From NCBI GenBank assembly GCA_937960795.1, contig CALGPA010000084.1, positions 1-22,876 on the forward strand: a DNA stretch of 22,876 nt. Direction: 5' to 3'. Below the pieces are notes generated by a model. It saw nothing but the letters and a program-made list of their open reading frames with translations, did no database searches and had not been told where the DNA came from. The first letter of the stretch is position 1, and each line of letters begins with the position of its first letter. The DNA is from an uncultured bacterium (GTDB taxonomy: Bacteria > Cloacimonadota > Cloacimonadia > Cloacimonadales > Cloacimonadaceae). The position numbers and the translations under genes are program-made. Positions 8,199-15,256 of this stretch are shown here, in pieces.

Positions 8199-10648
8199 TA
8201 TTCCTTTAGTTTGTTTCGGATTAGGGCTTGAATCAAGAACGACTCATCGTCCACAAAGGATTCAAGCGCGGCTTTTGCTTCACCGGATCCATGCATACTC
8301 AGAGATCTGGCCACCATAAACCGGAGCCGCTCAGAATCTTGCTCTTTGAGTTGCATGAGCATCTCCAAGCTGCGGGGATCATCCAAATTCCCCAAGATCG
8401 ATATGCAGGCGCTTTGGTATTTCCCTTCTTCCAGGAAGCCTTCGAGATGTGGCAAGAGCCGCATATCCTTTTCACCTGCCAAAAGCGACATAGCTGTCTT
8501 CGCCTTCAAGGAATCCGGATCCTGCACATAGTCCAAAAGCAATAGCGCAAAGTCCGGATTATCCCGAGTAAAAGCTTCCAATGCACGATATTCCAAACCC
8601 GAATTTGTGTCCAGCTTATTTGCAAGAATATATTCCGATGCCTCTTCCTGACGGCGTCTTAAGATCTCTCGGGCACTGCGCACTTTCTCGACAGCCGAGC
8701 CCACTTCCCAAGCTGCTGCCGCGGCAAAGATCTCTGAGATCTCCGCGTCTTCCTTTGGGGGAGATTCTTGCTCGATGGGGGGTTGATCCTCCTCATTTTC
8801 TGAGGTGATCGTCGTCAGATCGCGCCCCATGCCATAGCTGCCTTTTTGCCAAGTCGTACCATCCGCCATAGCATCTGTGGCATAAATATCCTCACCGGAG
8901 CCATCCAAAAAGAGCCCGATACCTCCGGTGGATCTGCTAAAATTCGCATATCCGTAATTTTGCTCATGACGCCTCTCATAGCGGTCGTTGCCGGCTCTAT
9001 CAACAAAGATTCCCAAGGAGTTTGTGAGCCCCAAACCGCCGCCACCTTCGATGGAATAGGCATCATTGCCCCCCGCATCGATGAAAAGACCAAAGCTCCA
9101 ATCGTGCCCGGCGCCTTGTCCGGGACCGTGACGGCTATAATAGGCGTCATCTCCATCGTGGTCATAGAGGATGCCGCTTGCCATGTGGATCCCCGAGCCT
9201 TGTGGATAGTAGATCGCATTGTAGACGTCATTTCCATCTTCATCAAACAGCAGCCCGGTGGCATACCAATATCCCACGCCCTGAGCATAGACTCCGCCCA
9301 GATATTTGTCATTGCCGCTTTTGTCATAGAGGGAACCCAAACCTCCCGCCAGATGAGGACGGATGCCAAAGCCCATGCCCTGACCCATTGTCCGATAGTC
9401 ATTTGGCATCAAGGGAGCGTGGAAGTATTTTCCGCCCAAATAGTAGGTGTCTGCCCCATCATAATCCGCTAAAATCCCGGCACCAAAGGTGGAGCCAAAG
9501 CCCTGAGCCATGGCGTGCGCACTATAGCTGTCATTGCCGCTTTTATCCACAAGCAAACTGATCCCACAGATGCCGGCGCCTTGTGCAAAGAGACCGCCTC
9601 GATAGATATCATCGCCTGCGTGATCAATGTGGATCTGCACTCCAAGGATCGCGGCAAAAGAATAGTCTGCCAAGTGATAGACGTCATCCCCGGCTCGATC
9701 ATCGGAGATGCCAATGCCTCCAAAGGCAAAGAAAGACGGCTCAGAGCTGCGATAGACATCATCTCCGGCGTGGTCAATATGAATATAAAAAGGATGCTTT
9801 CTGCCGGTCACTAAAGGGAAGTCATAGATGTCATTTCCACCGGGATCGATCAAAAGACAAATGGGATGATCACCAAGCTCTTTGATGCTTTTTACGCTAT
9901 AGATGTCATCGTTGTTTGTACCGAGTATCATCAGCCCCCAACGGCTCTTATATCTGCGAATCCGCTTATTCTGTGGGCGATATTCAGATATTTGGCTATG
10001 CAGACGGCGCATGGACGCGGCAGCCGTGGCATAAGCCGCAAAATCCACCTTCATCAAGAGAGGAATCATATCCGAGATCTTCATCTGAGAAACATCCGGC
10101 AAAGAAGCTGACGCCAGATAATCAAGACAAGCTTCTTGATCCTCACTCATCATCAAAAGAAGATAAGCCGAAAGACTATCCAATTCGGCAGGGGAAAGAT
10201 CACTAAAGGTCAGAGATAGCTCCCGCTCAATCTCGGTATAGGAGTTTTCGACATAACGAAACAGAGCTTTGTGATCCTTAAAATCAAGAGCTTGAGCACC
10301 ATGGACAGTGGCATGGGTCTCCCAAGCAATTTCCGCATAATGACTCAACATAGCGTCAAGATCCTCTGATGCCATGAGCTCGCGCAAATCACTCAGCAAA
10401 GATAGTGAACCCAGTCCATCTTGCAAAATGGACATATGCCACTGTGTCTTGCCCAAGGTGGAGCTATCCCAATCCCGATGAAACGCCGTGTGCTCGGGAT
10501 TAAGATCCATCTCAGAAAGCATCTCACTCAGTTGATCAAGCTCCCCTGAAGTCAGAAGATCATAGGCAAACAGTGGGGAATGAATAGCTCCCACAAAAAC
10601 AAATGATACAAATATGATAAATGCTCTGATACTATTATTTAATCTCAT
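8198..10648 (-). CDS. Exported tandem DxxG(N/D)DxY-repeat protein with C-terminal HEAT repeats
   Basis: An 816-residue protein of no family I can name. A TTG-initiated form from 10666 is possible, but ATG 10648 has GAGG 5 nt upstream and begins directly with a signal peptide (residues 1-28, ending near SPLFAYD). Residues 30-235 are mostly helical. Residues 238-610 hold 12 copies of D-x-x-G-(N/D/A/E)-D-x-Y, starting at about 268, 292, 317, 342, 368, 395, 442, 469, 496, 524, 550 and 582, usually 24-28 residues apart. Each is commonly followed by a Q-G-x-G stretch and a G-I/L-hydrophobic strand. This suggests a solenoid with an acidic, possibly calcium-binding turn per coil, like RTX repeats but with a longer period. 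An acidic Pro-rich linker (about 612-635) leads to HEAT-like helices (640-816). It is the first gene of the rsmG-parA-parB-rfbB unit. Confidence 0.85.
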   Translation of the reverse strand: MRLNNSIRAFIIFVSFVFVGAIHSPLFAYDLLTSGELDQLSEMLSEMDLNPEHTAFHRDWDSSTLGKTQWHMSILQDGLGSLSLLSDLRELMASEDLDAMLSHYAEIAWETHATVHGAQALDFKDHKALFRYVENSYTEIERELSLTFSDLSPAELDSLSAYLLLMMSEDQEACLDYLASASLPDVSQMKISDMIPLLMKVDFAAYATAAASMRRLHSQISEYRPQNKRIRRYKSRWGLMILGTNNDDIYSVKSIKELGDHPICLLIDPGGNDIYDFPLVTGRKHPFYIHIDHAGDDVYRSSEPSFFAFGGIGISDDRAGDDVYHLADYSFAAILGVQIHIDHAGDDIYRGGLFAQGAGICGISLLVDKSGNDSYSAHAMAQGFGSTFGAGILADYDGADTYYLGGKYFHAPLMPNDYRTMGQGMGFGIRPHLAGGLGSLYDKSGNDKYLGGVYAQGVGYWYATGLLFDEDGNDVYNAIYYPQGSGIHMASGILYDHDGDDAYYSRHGPGQGAGHDWSFGLFIDAGGNDAYSIEGGGGLGLTNSLGIFVDRAGNDRYERRHEQNYGYANFSRSTGGIGLFLDGSGEDIYATDAMADGTTWQKGSYGMGRDLTTITSENEEDQPPIEQESPPKEDAEISEIFAAAAAWEVGSAVEKVRSAREILRRRQEEASEYILANKLDTNSGLEYRALEAFTRDNPDFALLLLDYVQDPDSLKAKTAMSLLAGEKDMRLLPHLEGFLEEGKYQSACISILGNLDDPRSLEMLMQLKEQDSERLRFMVARSLSMHGSGEAKAALESFVDDESFLIQALIRNKLKE

Positions 10649-10688
10649 TTCAACCTCATAAAACAAAGCTTGGATATGTCCCTTTTAT

Positions 10689-10713
10689 TGTCAATTGATT
10701 TCACCCATTGACA
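10689..10713. promoter_or_regulatory. Inverted repeat TGTCAAT-N11-ATTGACA in divergent control region
   Basis: Perfect 7-bp arms at 10689-10695 and 10707-10713 lie about 40 nt upstream of the start of the minus-strand repeat-protein gene. The left arm reads TTGACA on the minus strand and could be its -35 box, but I find no good -10 at 16-18 nt. An operator is the alternative. This is a weak functional claim; the repeat itself is seen directly. Confidence 0.35.
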
Positions 10714-10728
10714 GACGAATGGAGGGCT

Positions 10729-10765
10729 GGCTTTTAGCCGCCCATAGTAGACGCGAGATCTTGTC
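10729..10765 (+). repeat. Intergenic repeat B, copy 2
   Basis: Matches the reverse complement of 154-190 at 36 of 37 positions; the one change is in the hairpin loop (GGCT-TTT-AGCC here, TGT loop in copy 1). It lies 37 nt before hairpin repeat A copy 2, so elements A and B occur together in both intergenic regions but in different order and relative orientation. Confidence 0.8.
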
Positions 10766-10802
10766 GCTTTGTATCCGAACTGCCCACCATCCCACATTAG
10801 TC

Positions 10803-10840
10803 ATTCCGGAACATCGAGCGAAGCGAGATGTATCCGGAAT
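10803..10840. repeat. Hairpin repeat A, copy 2
   Basis: Same architecture as copy 1. Outer arms are ATTCCGGA (10803-10810) and TCCGGAAT (10833-10840) with bulged A10832. The inner stem is ACATC (10811-10815) with GATGT (10827-10831). Tandem GA/GA mismatches follow, then GC/GC closing a GAA triloop (10820-10822). Four stem pairs differ from copy 1 while staying paired. The apex GCGAAGC is the sequence known from biophysics as an exceptionally stable DNA mini-hairpin. The 5' flank CCACATTAGTC is shared with copy 1. Confidence 0.78.
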
Positions 10841-10954
10841 CTAGTGCAAATCCCACAACAGCAAACTCCATTAATCTTGTGGAGCAGACATTGCGCCGCT
10901 TATGCTGTCCAACTACGAACTAAGAACTTCTAGGAGAGCATCAGCAAATTTCAG

Positions 10955-10983
10955 TTGACAGTTTTTGCCGCAGAACGAATATT
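10955..10983 (+). promoter_or_regulatory. Candidate sigma-70 promoter for the rubrerythrin-like gene
   Basis: TTGACA (10955-10960) matches the -35 consensus perfectly. It is followed after 17 nt by AATATT (10978-10983), 4 of 6 to the -10 consensus. This would start transcription near 10990, leaving a leader of about 30 nt before the ATG at 11021. It also explains why the long open frame starting at TTG 10955 is not the real gene start. Confidence 0.5.
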
Positions 10984-11020
10984 TGGATATCGACAAAAAT
11001 TCATTCCACAGGAGGAATAC

Positions 11021-11509
11021 ATGGCTGCCTATTCAGTTAATGAAGTAGTAGAATTTGCCGTACAGATTGAAAAAAACGGATTTGCATTTTATCATGAAGC
11101 CAGCAAGCGTAAGGATCTTGATCCCAAAGCCAAGGCTTTTATCGAGTTTCTGCGTGATGAAGAGCTGAATCATGAGAAGATCTTCTTGGCGCTTCGTGAT
11201 GACAAAGAGATTCAGAATCTGGAGCTTACTCAGGATTGGGAATTGGTTTCAGAATATCTCAAGACCATCGTAGATGCCAGGATCTTCAATAGCGAAGATG
11301 CCGCCATCAAAAAAGCTGCCGGCGCAAAAGATCTGATGGAGATCATCGATTTTGCCATCTCTTTTGAGAAAGACACCCTCTTGTATTTTCATGCTCTCAA
11401 TGACAGCATAGTCTTTCCTAAGACTCGCGATGTACTGCGTAAGATCATCAACGAAGAAGTCTCTCACGTCTTGAAATTAAACGATTATAAGAAGACCCTG
11501 AAGTCATAG
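11021..11509 (+). CDS. Rubrerythrin-like diiron (ferritin-like) protein
   Basis: A 162-residue four-helix-bundle protein, likely a cytoplasmic peroxide-reducing or iron-binding diiron protein of an anaerobe. The metal ligands are in the expected order: Glu17 (QIEKNG), Glu48-x2-His51 (EELNHEK), Glu116 (SFEKD) and Glu146-x2-His149 (EEVSHV). There is no rubredoxin CxxC domain at either end, so it is the short, erythrin-only type and would need another electron donor. The start is set by GGAGG at 11011-11015, 5 nt before the ATG. It leads a three-gene plus-strand unit with a lytic transglycosylase 29 nt downstream. Confidence 0.88.
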   Translation: MAAYSVNEVVEFAVQIEKNGFAFYHEASKRKDLDPKAKAFIEFLRDEELNHEKIFLALRDDKEIQNLELTQDWELVSEYLKTIVDARIFNSEDAAIKKAAGAKDLMEIIDFAISFEKDTLLYFHALNDSIVFPKTRDVLRKIINEEVSHVLKLNDYKKTLKS

Positions 11510-11538
11510 GGAATACTAGGAGCTCGGCGCGCAGGAAG

Positions 11539-12048
11539 ATGGCAAAGAAGAGAAAGAGACGACCCTTTCGCAGCCTCGCCATGATCCTGCTCTTGGCGGT
11601 GATCCTGACCTACAATCCGGTCTCTGTGCGGATAATGACGGTGGCTGTGGCGGTGCGATATGACATCGATCCCACTCTGTTTTATCGGCTTATCCGCACC
11701 GAGAGCAATTTTCGCAGCTTTGCCATTTCTCGCAAATCAGCCATGGGCTTGGGACAAATGCAGGAAAACACTGCTTATTACATCCATTCAGAGCACAGAC
11801 GGGGCTTGCTGTTTGTGCCGCCCTACAATCTAAGTCTTTCAGCAAAGTATCTGAGGTATCTCCAAGATAAGTATCAGGGCAATATGAGCTTAGTCTTGGC
11901 AGCATATAATTGGGGCGAGACCAATGTCTCCCGCCGGATGAGGGGCAAGACGATCGATCCCAAGCTGAATTATCGGGAGAGCTTCCGCGACATCCCGGAG
12001 ACCTATCACTATATTGGCAAAATCCTTCCGGAGCGAAAAAAGGCTTGA
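11539..12048 (+). CDS. SLT-domain lytic transglycosylase, membrane-anchored
   Basis: A 169-residue peptidoglycan lytic transglycosylase of the Slt/MltC superfamily, which cleaves the MurNAc-GlcNAc bond with formation of 1,6-anhydroMurNAc. A basic N-terminus (KKRKRRPFR) and one hydrophobic segment (about 12-27) should hold it in the inner membrane facing the periplasm. The catalytic Glu55 lies in IRTESNFRSFAIS, followed by the family motifs AMGLGQMQ (68-75), LAAYNWGETNV (120-130) and ETYHYI (154-159). The ribosome site is close (AGGA only 2 nt from the ATG), so a downstream start cannot be excluded. The pilin-like gene follows after 53 nt. The pairing suggests local wall remodelling for an envelope-spanning structure, but this is inference. 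Confidence 0.9.
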   Translation: MAKKRKRRPFRSLAMILLLAVILTYNPVSVRIMTVAVAVRYDIDPTLFYRLIRTESNFRSFAISRKSAMGLGQMQENTAYYIHSEHRRGLLFVPPYNLSLSAKYLRYLQDKYQGNMSLVLAAYNWGETNVSRRMRGKTIDPKLNYRESFRDIPETYHYIGKILPERKKA

Positions 12049-12101
12049 CGGATTCTGGCGCTTTAAAAGAGCATAACTATAGAAATCAAGAGGAGCGTAA
12101 A

Positions 12102-12740
12102 ATGCTGCGTAACCAAAATGGAATCTCGGTATATACCGTCCTTAGTATAATTCTTTTTGCCGCTTTGATCTTTGTTCTGGCGATCCCCAATTTTTACAAC
12201 TTGGATAAAGAGCAAAACGTGGAAGATTGTATTAATAACATGAAAGAAATCTGGGTAGCCGGAGTCGACTATCTCAGAGATACGAATCAGGATTTTGAAG
12301 GAAACCCGGAATTCCTCAGAAATACTCCCAAGGTGGATGATGCTCGCAACACGTATCTTGGCTCTGCCGCTTATTGCCCCGAGACATCTCGTCAAAGACA
12401 CGAGTATAAAGTTTATGGCAAATACATTGCAGATCAGATCGGCGACGAGATCAAACACAACTATGGCGTGATCGTCTATTGCCCAAATCTCCAGCAATAT
12501 CCCAAACACTTCCTGCCCAAGGTTTTCTATGAGAACATGGAGCCCACTCAGCTGATGAACTATATGATCGATGATCTGGATTACATCGACAAAGAGACCG
12601 GCTCAAACGGGCTTCGCAAAGTCGAAAAGATCGAAGAGTATATTGAGATTTGGAAGACGGATGACAGTGCATTTAAAAAACGCAGAGAGGACAACACCAG
12701 CCTCAGAGCGATGCTTTTCCCTGAAAAGTTTGGAATGTAA
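12102..12740 (+). CDS. Diverged type IV pilin-like/pseudopilin-like protein
   Basis: A 212-residue protein. The frame is open upstream to 11910 inside the transglycosylase gene, but AGGAG (12091-12095), 6 nt before ATG 12102, fixes the start. The N-terminus has a short leader ending in Gly7, then a hydrophobic helix (ISVYTVLSIILFAALIFVL), then AIPNF and a segment with Cys43 (EDCINNMKEI). That layout matches pilins with an AIPNF…ACISNLK pattern. The usual Glu at position +5 of the mature protein is Thr12 here, and the leader lacks Lys/Arg directly before Gly, so prepilin peptidase processing is uncertain. The globular part (50-212) is charged, has Tyr-rich stretches and is not recognised. A perfect hairpin terminator follows 34 nt after the stop. 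Confidence 0.75.
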   Translation: MLRNQNGISVYTVLSIILFAALIFVLAIPNFYNLDKEQNVEDCINNMKEIWVAGVDYLRDTNQDFEGNPEFLRNTPKVDDARNTYLGSAAYCPETSRQRHEYKVYGKYIADQIGDEIKHNYGVIVYCPNLQQYPKHFLPKVFYENMEPTQLMNYMIDDLDYIDKETGSNGLRKVEKIEEYIEIWKTDDSAFKKRREDNTSLRAMLFPEKFGM

Positions 12741-12774
12741 TCGATCGGGAATGATCTGATAAACCAATAGTCTT

Positions 12775-12806
12775 TAGCGGGTATAGACTCTATGCCCGCT
12801 ATTTTT
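12775..12806 (+). terminator. Rho-independent terminator after the pilin-like gene
   Basis: TAGCGGG (12775-12781), T-G wobble, ATAG, triloop ACT, CTAT, then CCCGCTA (12795-12801) form a continuous 12-bp stem, followed by TTTTT (12802-12806). An ATG at 12792, the upstream start candidate of the folC frame, lies inside this hairpin, which argues against that start. Confidence 0.92.
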
Positions 12807-12839
12807 GAGCCTGATCTTGGCACAAGGATGAGAGGAACA

Positions 12840-14120
12840 ATGCAATACAAAGAATTTTTGGAGCACATCTATGCTCGCTATTCCGGCAATGTGAAGCTGG
12901 AACTGGGCAGGATGCAAGGGCTTTTGGAAGACTTGGACTCGCCACAGAAGACAATGGGCGGATTTCATGTGGCAGGAACCAATGGCAAGGGCAGCATTTG
13001 CGCCTCTCTGGAAGCGCTATGCCTGGCTCATGAGATAGATCCCGGGCTCAATACCTCACCGCATCTGATAAACTACACAGAGCGCTTTCGAATTGGCGGA
13101 AAAGAAGCCGATATCCAAGAGATCCTGCCGCTCTTTCATGAATTTGAGGAGCTCTTCAACAAATGGGAAGCATCCTTCTTTGAAATCACCACCGCGATCG
13201 CCTTCATGCTCTTTGCCCGAGCCAAAGTTGATCTCGCCATCATGGAAGTGGGTCTCGGCGGTAGATTGGATGCCACCAATCTGTTTGTGCCGGATGTGGC
13301 AGCCATCAGCACAATCGGGCTGGATCACATCAAAACTCTCGGCGGAAGCGTGGAAATCATCGCTGCAGAAAAAGCCGGGATCATCAAGGAAGGGATTCCA
13401 TTGGTTCTCGGAGATATCGAAGAAAGCCCGCGGCAGATCATCCTAGAAGTGGCAGCTAAGAAACACGCTCCGGTCTATATAATAAATCGGGATTGGCAGG
13501 TCAGCGTGGTCTCAGATGGCACGGCAGGGGTATGTTTTGACTATCAATTTGGAGATCTCAAGATCGACGGCATCAAGGCAAATCTGATGGGCGAACATCA
13601 AGCGGCAAACCTTGGACAAGCGATCACAGCATTTGTGCTCTATGCCCGCAAAACAGGGATAGAGATCCATCCGGACAAGATCCGCGGAGCACTCTCAAGA
13701 GTGGTCTGGGCAGGACGCATGCAGGTGCTGAGGCTAAAGCCGACCGTGATCGTGGACGGGGCTCACAATGTTCATGGAGTCCGAGCTTTGATGAAGACAT
13801 TGGAAAAGGTCTATCCCGGCCGCAAGCTGAGCTTTGTGCTCTCCATTTTGGCGGATAAGGACTACTCTGAGATGCTGCGCCTGATCTGCGAAAAAGCCGC
13901 TAAAGTGTATGTGGCTCAAAATAAGAGCGATCGCGCCGCAAGCGCCGAAGAGATGCGCTCGGCAGTGGCGGCACACGATGTCGAGACCCAAGCTTATCAA
14001 GATGTGGCAGAAGCCTATCATGCCGCTTTGGAAGATGCCGATGAAGATGGCGTCATCGTGGCAGGAGGCTCCCTTTATACGGTGGGCGAAGTGATCTCTG
14101 CCGATATCAATCATGCATAA
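12840..14120 (+). CDS. folC: Bifunctional folylpolyglutamate synthase/dihydrofolate synthase
   Basis: A 426-residue Mur-ligase-family enzyme that adds glutamate to dihydropteroate and to tetrahydrofolates using ATP. The P-loop is AGTNGKGS (45-52), followed by NTSPHLINYTERFRI, EVGLGGRLDATN, ISTIGLDHIKTLG and AAEKAGIIKEG, all in the standard order. The C-terminal ligase domain has VDGAHNVHG. Length is typical. ATG 12840 is preferred: GAGG (12832-12835) lies 4 nt upstream, and the ATG at 12792 falls within a terminator hairpin. The last 8 nt overlap the start of rnhC (ATGCATAA), giving tight translational coupling. The gene could be monofunctional in vivo, which sequence alone cannot tell. Confidence 0.95.
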   Translation: MQYKEFLEHIYARYSGNVKLELGRMQGLLEDLDSPQKTMGGFHVAGTNGKGSICASLEALCLAHEIDPGLNTSPHLINYTERFRIGGKEADIQEILPLFHEFEELFNKWEASFFEITTAIAFMLFARAKVDLAIMEVGLGGRLDATNLFVPDVAAISTIGLDHIKTLGGSVEIIAAEKAGIIKEGIPLVLGDIEESPRQIILEVAAKKHAPVYIINRDWQVSVVSDGTAGVCFDYQFGDLKIDGIKANLMGEHQAANLGQAITAFVLYARKTGIEIHPDKIRGALSRVVWAGRMQVLRLKPTVIVDGAHNVHGVRALMKTLEKVYPGRKLSFVLSILADKDYSEMLRLICEKAAKVYVAQNKSDRAASAEEMRSAVAAHDVETQAYQDVAEAYHAALEDADEDGVIVAGGSLYTVGEVISADINHA

Positions 14121-15036
14121 AGAGATCAGCCTATATCTCTCCCATTTGATTCCGCTCTTGGAAATCAGGGGGATCACGATCACCGAACAGAAAGAAATCT
14201 CCTACGGACTGCAGATCAAGCTGCTCCGCGGAAGTGATCGGGCAAATATCAACCTCTACCACAGTGCGAAACGCGGATTGACAAAAGTGATCGGGGCTCC
14301 TCAAGATTCTCTTCTGAAGCATGAGCTTGAGCTTCTGATATTGGGCGAGAGAGAGCCTGCTGATGATGCCGGTATGCACTTTTGGCATAGCTGGATCGGC
14401 AGCGATGAATGCGGCAAGGGGGACTACTTTGGTCCTTTGGTGGTTTCTGCCTTTTTTCTGCGGCGTGATCAAGAGCAAGAAGCGCTCCGCCTCGGCATCT
14501 GCGACAGCAAAAAGCTTCGCGATCCGGATATCGAAAAGATCGCCAAAAAGCTCTATCTTGCCTTCCCCGGACAGTGTCATTGCCTCCTCATCAAGAATCA
14601 ACGCTACAATGAATTAATCGAGTCTTTCAGGGCACAAGGGCGCAATCTCAACGACCTCATGGCGTGGGCGCATGAAAAGGTGATCTCGGAGTTGCTGGGG
14701 AAAACGCAAAACTGCGAAGGAGTCTTGGTGGATCAGTTCTCCAAAGCGCAGAAAGTCAAGAGCAGATTGTCTCCCAAGCATCCTGAACTGAAGATTATTG
14801 AGCGCAGCGGAGCAGAGCGAGATCCGGCAGTAGCGGCGGCGTCAATCTTGGCACGCTACCAGTTTTTGCTGCAGCGACAAGATCTCGATGCCAGATTCAA
14901 GATGAGGCTGCCCTTAGGAGCAAATCCGGTGGTTATCAAAGCAGCAAAAGACTTCGTAAAGCAATATGGCAAAGAGAGATTGGGCGAAGTGGCGAAGCTA
15001 CATTTTAAGACTACCTTGCAGGTGATCGGGAATTGA
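14113..15036 (+). CDS. rnhC: Ribonuclease HIII
   Basis: A 307-residue ribonuclease that cuts the RNA strand of RNA-DNA hybrids. The N-terminal 85 residues fit the TBP-like substrate-binding domain that separates RNase HIII from HII. The catalytic core shows IGSDECGKGDYFGPLVV (95-111; Asp98, Glu99), CDSKKLRD (130-137), LVDQF (205-209; Asp207) and ERDPAVAAASILAR (235-248; Asp237). The acidic set and the GKG lid match Bacillus-type RnhC. It overlaps folC by 8 nt. RNase HIII is scattered outside Firmicutes, so its presence is informative about lineage. No terminator with a T run is visible after it. Confidence 0.96.
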   Translation: MHKEISLYLSHLIPLLEIRGITITEQKEISYGLQIKLLRGSDRANINLYHSAKRGLTKVIGAPQDSLLKHELELLILGEREPADDAGMHFWHSWIGSDECGKGDYFGPLVVSAFFLRRDQEQEALRLGICDSKKLRDPDIEKIAKKLYLAFPGQCHCLLIKNQRYNELIESFRAQGRNLNDLMAWAHEKVISELLGKTQNCEGVLVDQFSKAQKVKSRLSPKHPELKIIERSGAERDPAVAAASILARYQFLLQRQDLDARFKMRLPLGANPVVIKAAKDFVKQYGKERLGEVAKLHFKTTLQVIGN

Positions 15037-15256
15037 GTTTTAGCACAAATTCCGGCTGTGTCAATCAAGAAAGTTCTTGACAGATATAGCAGTTCATAGA
15101 CCTTGAGCACATAAGGTAGCAAATTCATCCACCGCCTCCAGGCAATAATCATTATGATTCGATACCTTTTAACGCCACGGCGCAAAACAAGCATCAGGAC
15201 TCAGTCCTAAAAGTATTTACTGCAAAAGGATAGCATTAGCTATCGTGGAGAACTAT
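15037..15256. promoter_or_regulatory. Intergenic region with two perfect palindromes
   Basis: A 220-nt gene-free stretch. It holds TCAAGAA-AG-TTCTTGA (15065-15080) nested with TGTCAA (15059-15064) and TTGACA (15077-15082). A 13-nt palindrome AGGACT-C-AGTCCT lies at 15196-15208, about 50 nt before the next start codon. They could be operators or RNA hairpins for the downstream HEAT-repeat/trmJ unit. I find no convincing -10 box 16-18 nt after the TTGACA and no small ORF worth calling. Confidence 0.35.

Noticed and set aside
8846..9472. 208-codon plus-strand open frame opposite the repeat protein, and a 195-codon frame on the same strand as it (8815-9402)
   Set aside because: Both are shadows of the periodic DxxGNDxY repeat in other frames; they have low-complexity composition and no ribosome sites.
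4830..10648. parS site near parAB
   Set aside because: I looked for TGTTTCACGTGAAACA-like palindromes and saw none; my reading is by eye, so a degenerate site could be missed.
10955..11020. N-terminal extension of the rubrerythrin-like protein from TTG 10955
   Set aside because: It begins in the -35 box, has no ribosome site, and GGAGG sits directly before ATG 11021.
11910..12101. Long N-terminal extension of the pilin-like protein overlapping the transglycosylase
   Set aside because: The extra 64 residues lie in another frame of the transglycosylase gene and would bury the hydrophobic leader; AGGAG marks ATG 12102.
12792..12839. N-terminal extension of FolC from ATG 12792
   Set aside because: That ATG lies inside a 12-bp terminator hairpin (12775-12806). 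The protein from 12840 begins where the family normally begins and has a ribosome site.
14856..15194. 112-codon minus-strand open frame over the rnhC end and intergenic region
   Set aside because: Half of it is antisense to the conserved RNase HIII C-terminus, and the composition is arbitrary with no ribosome site.
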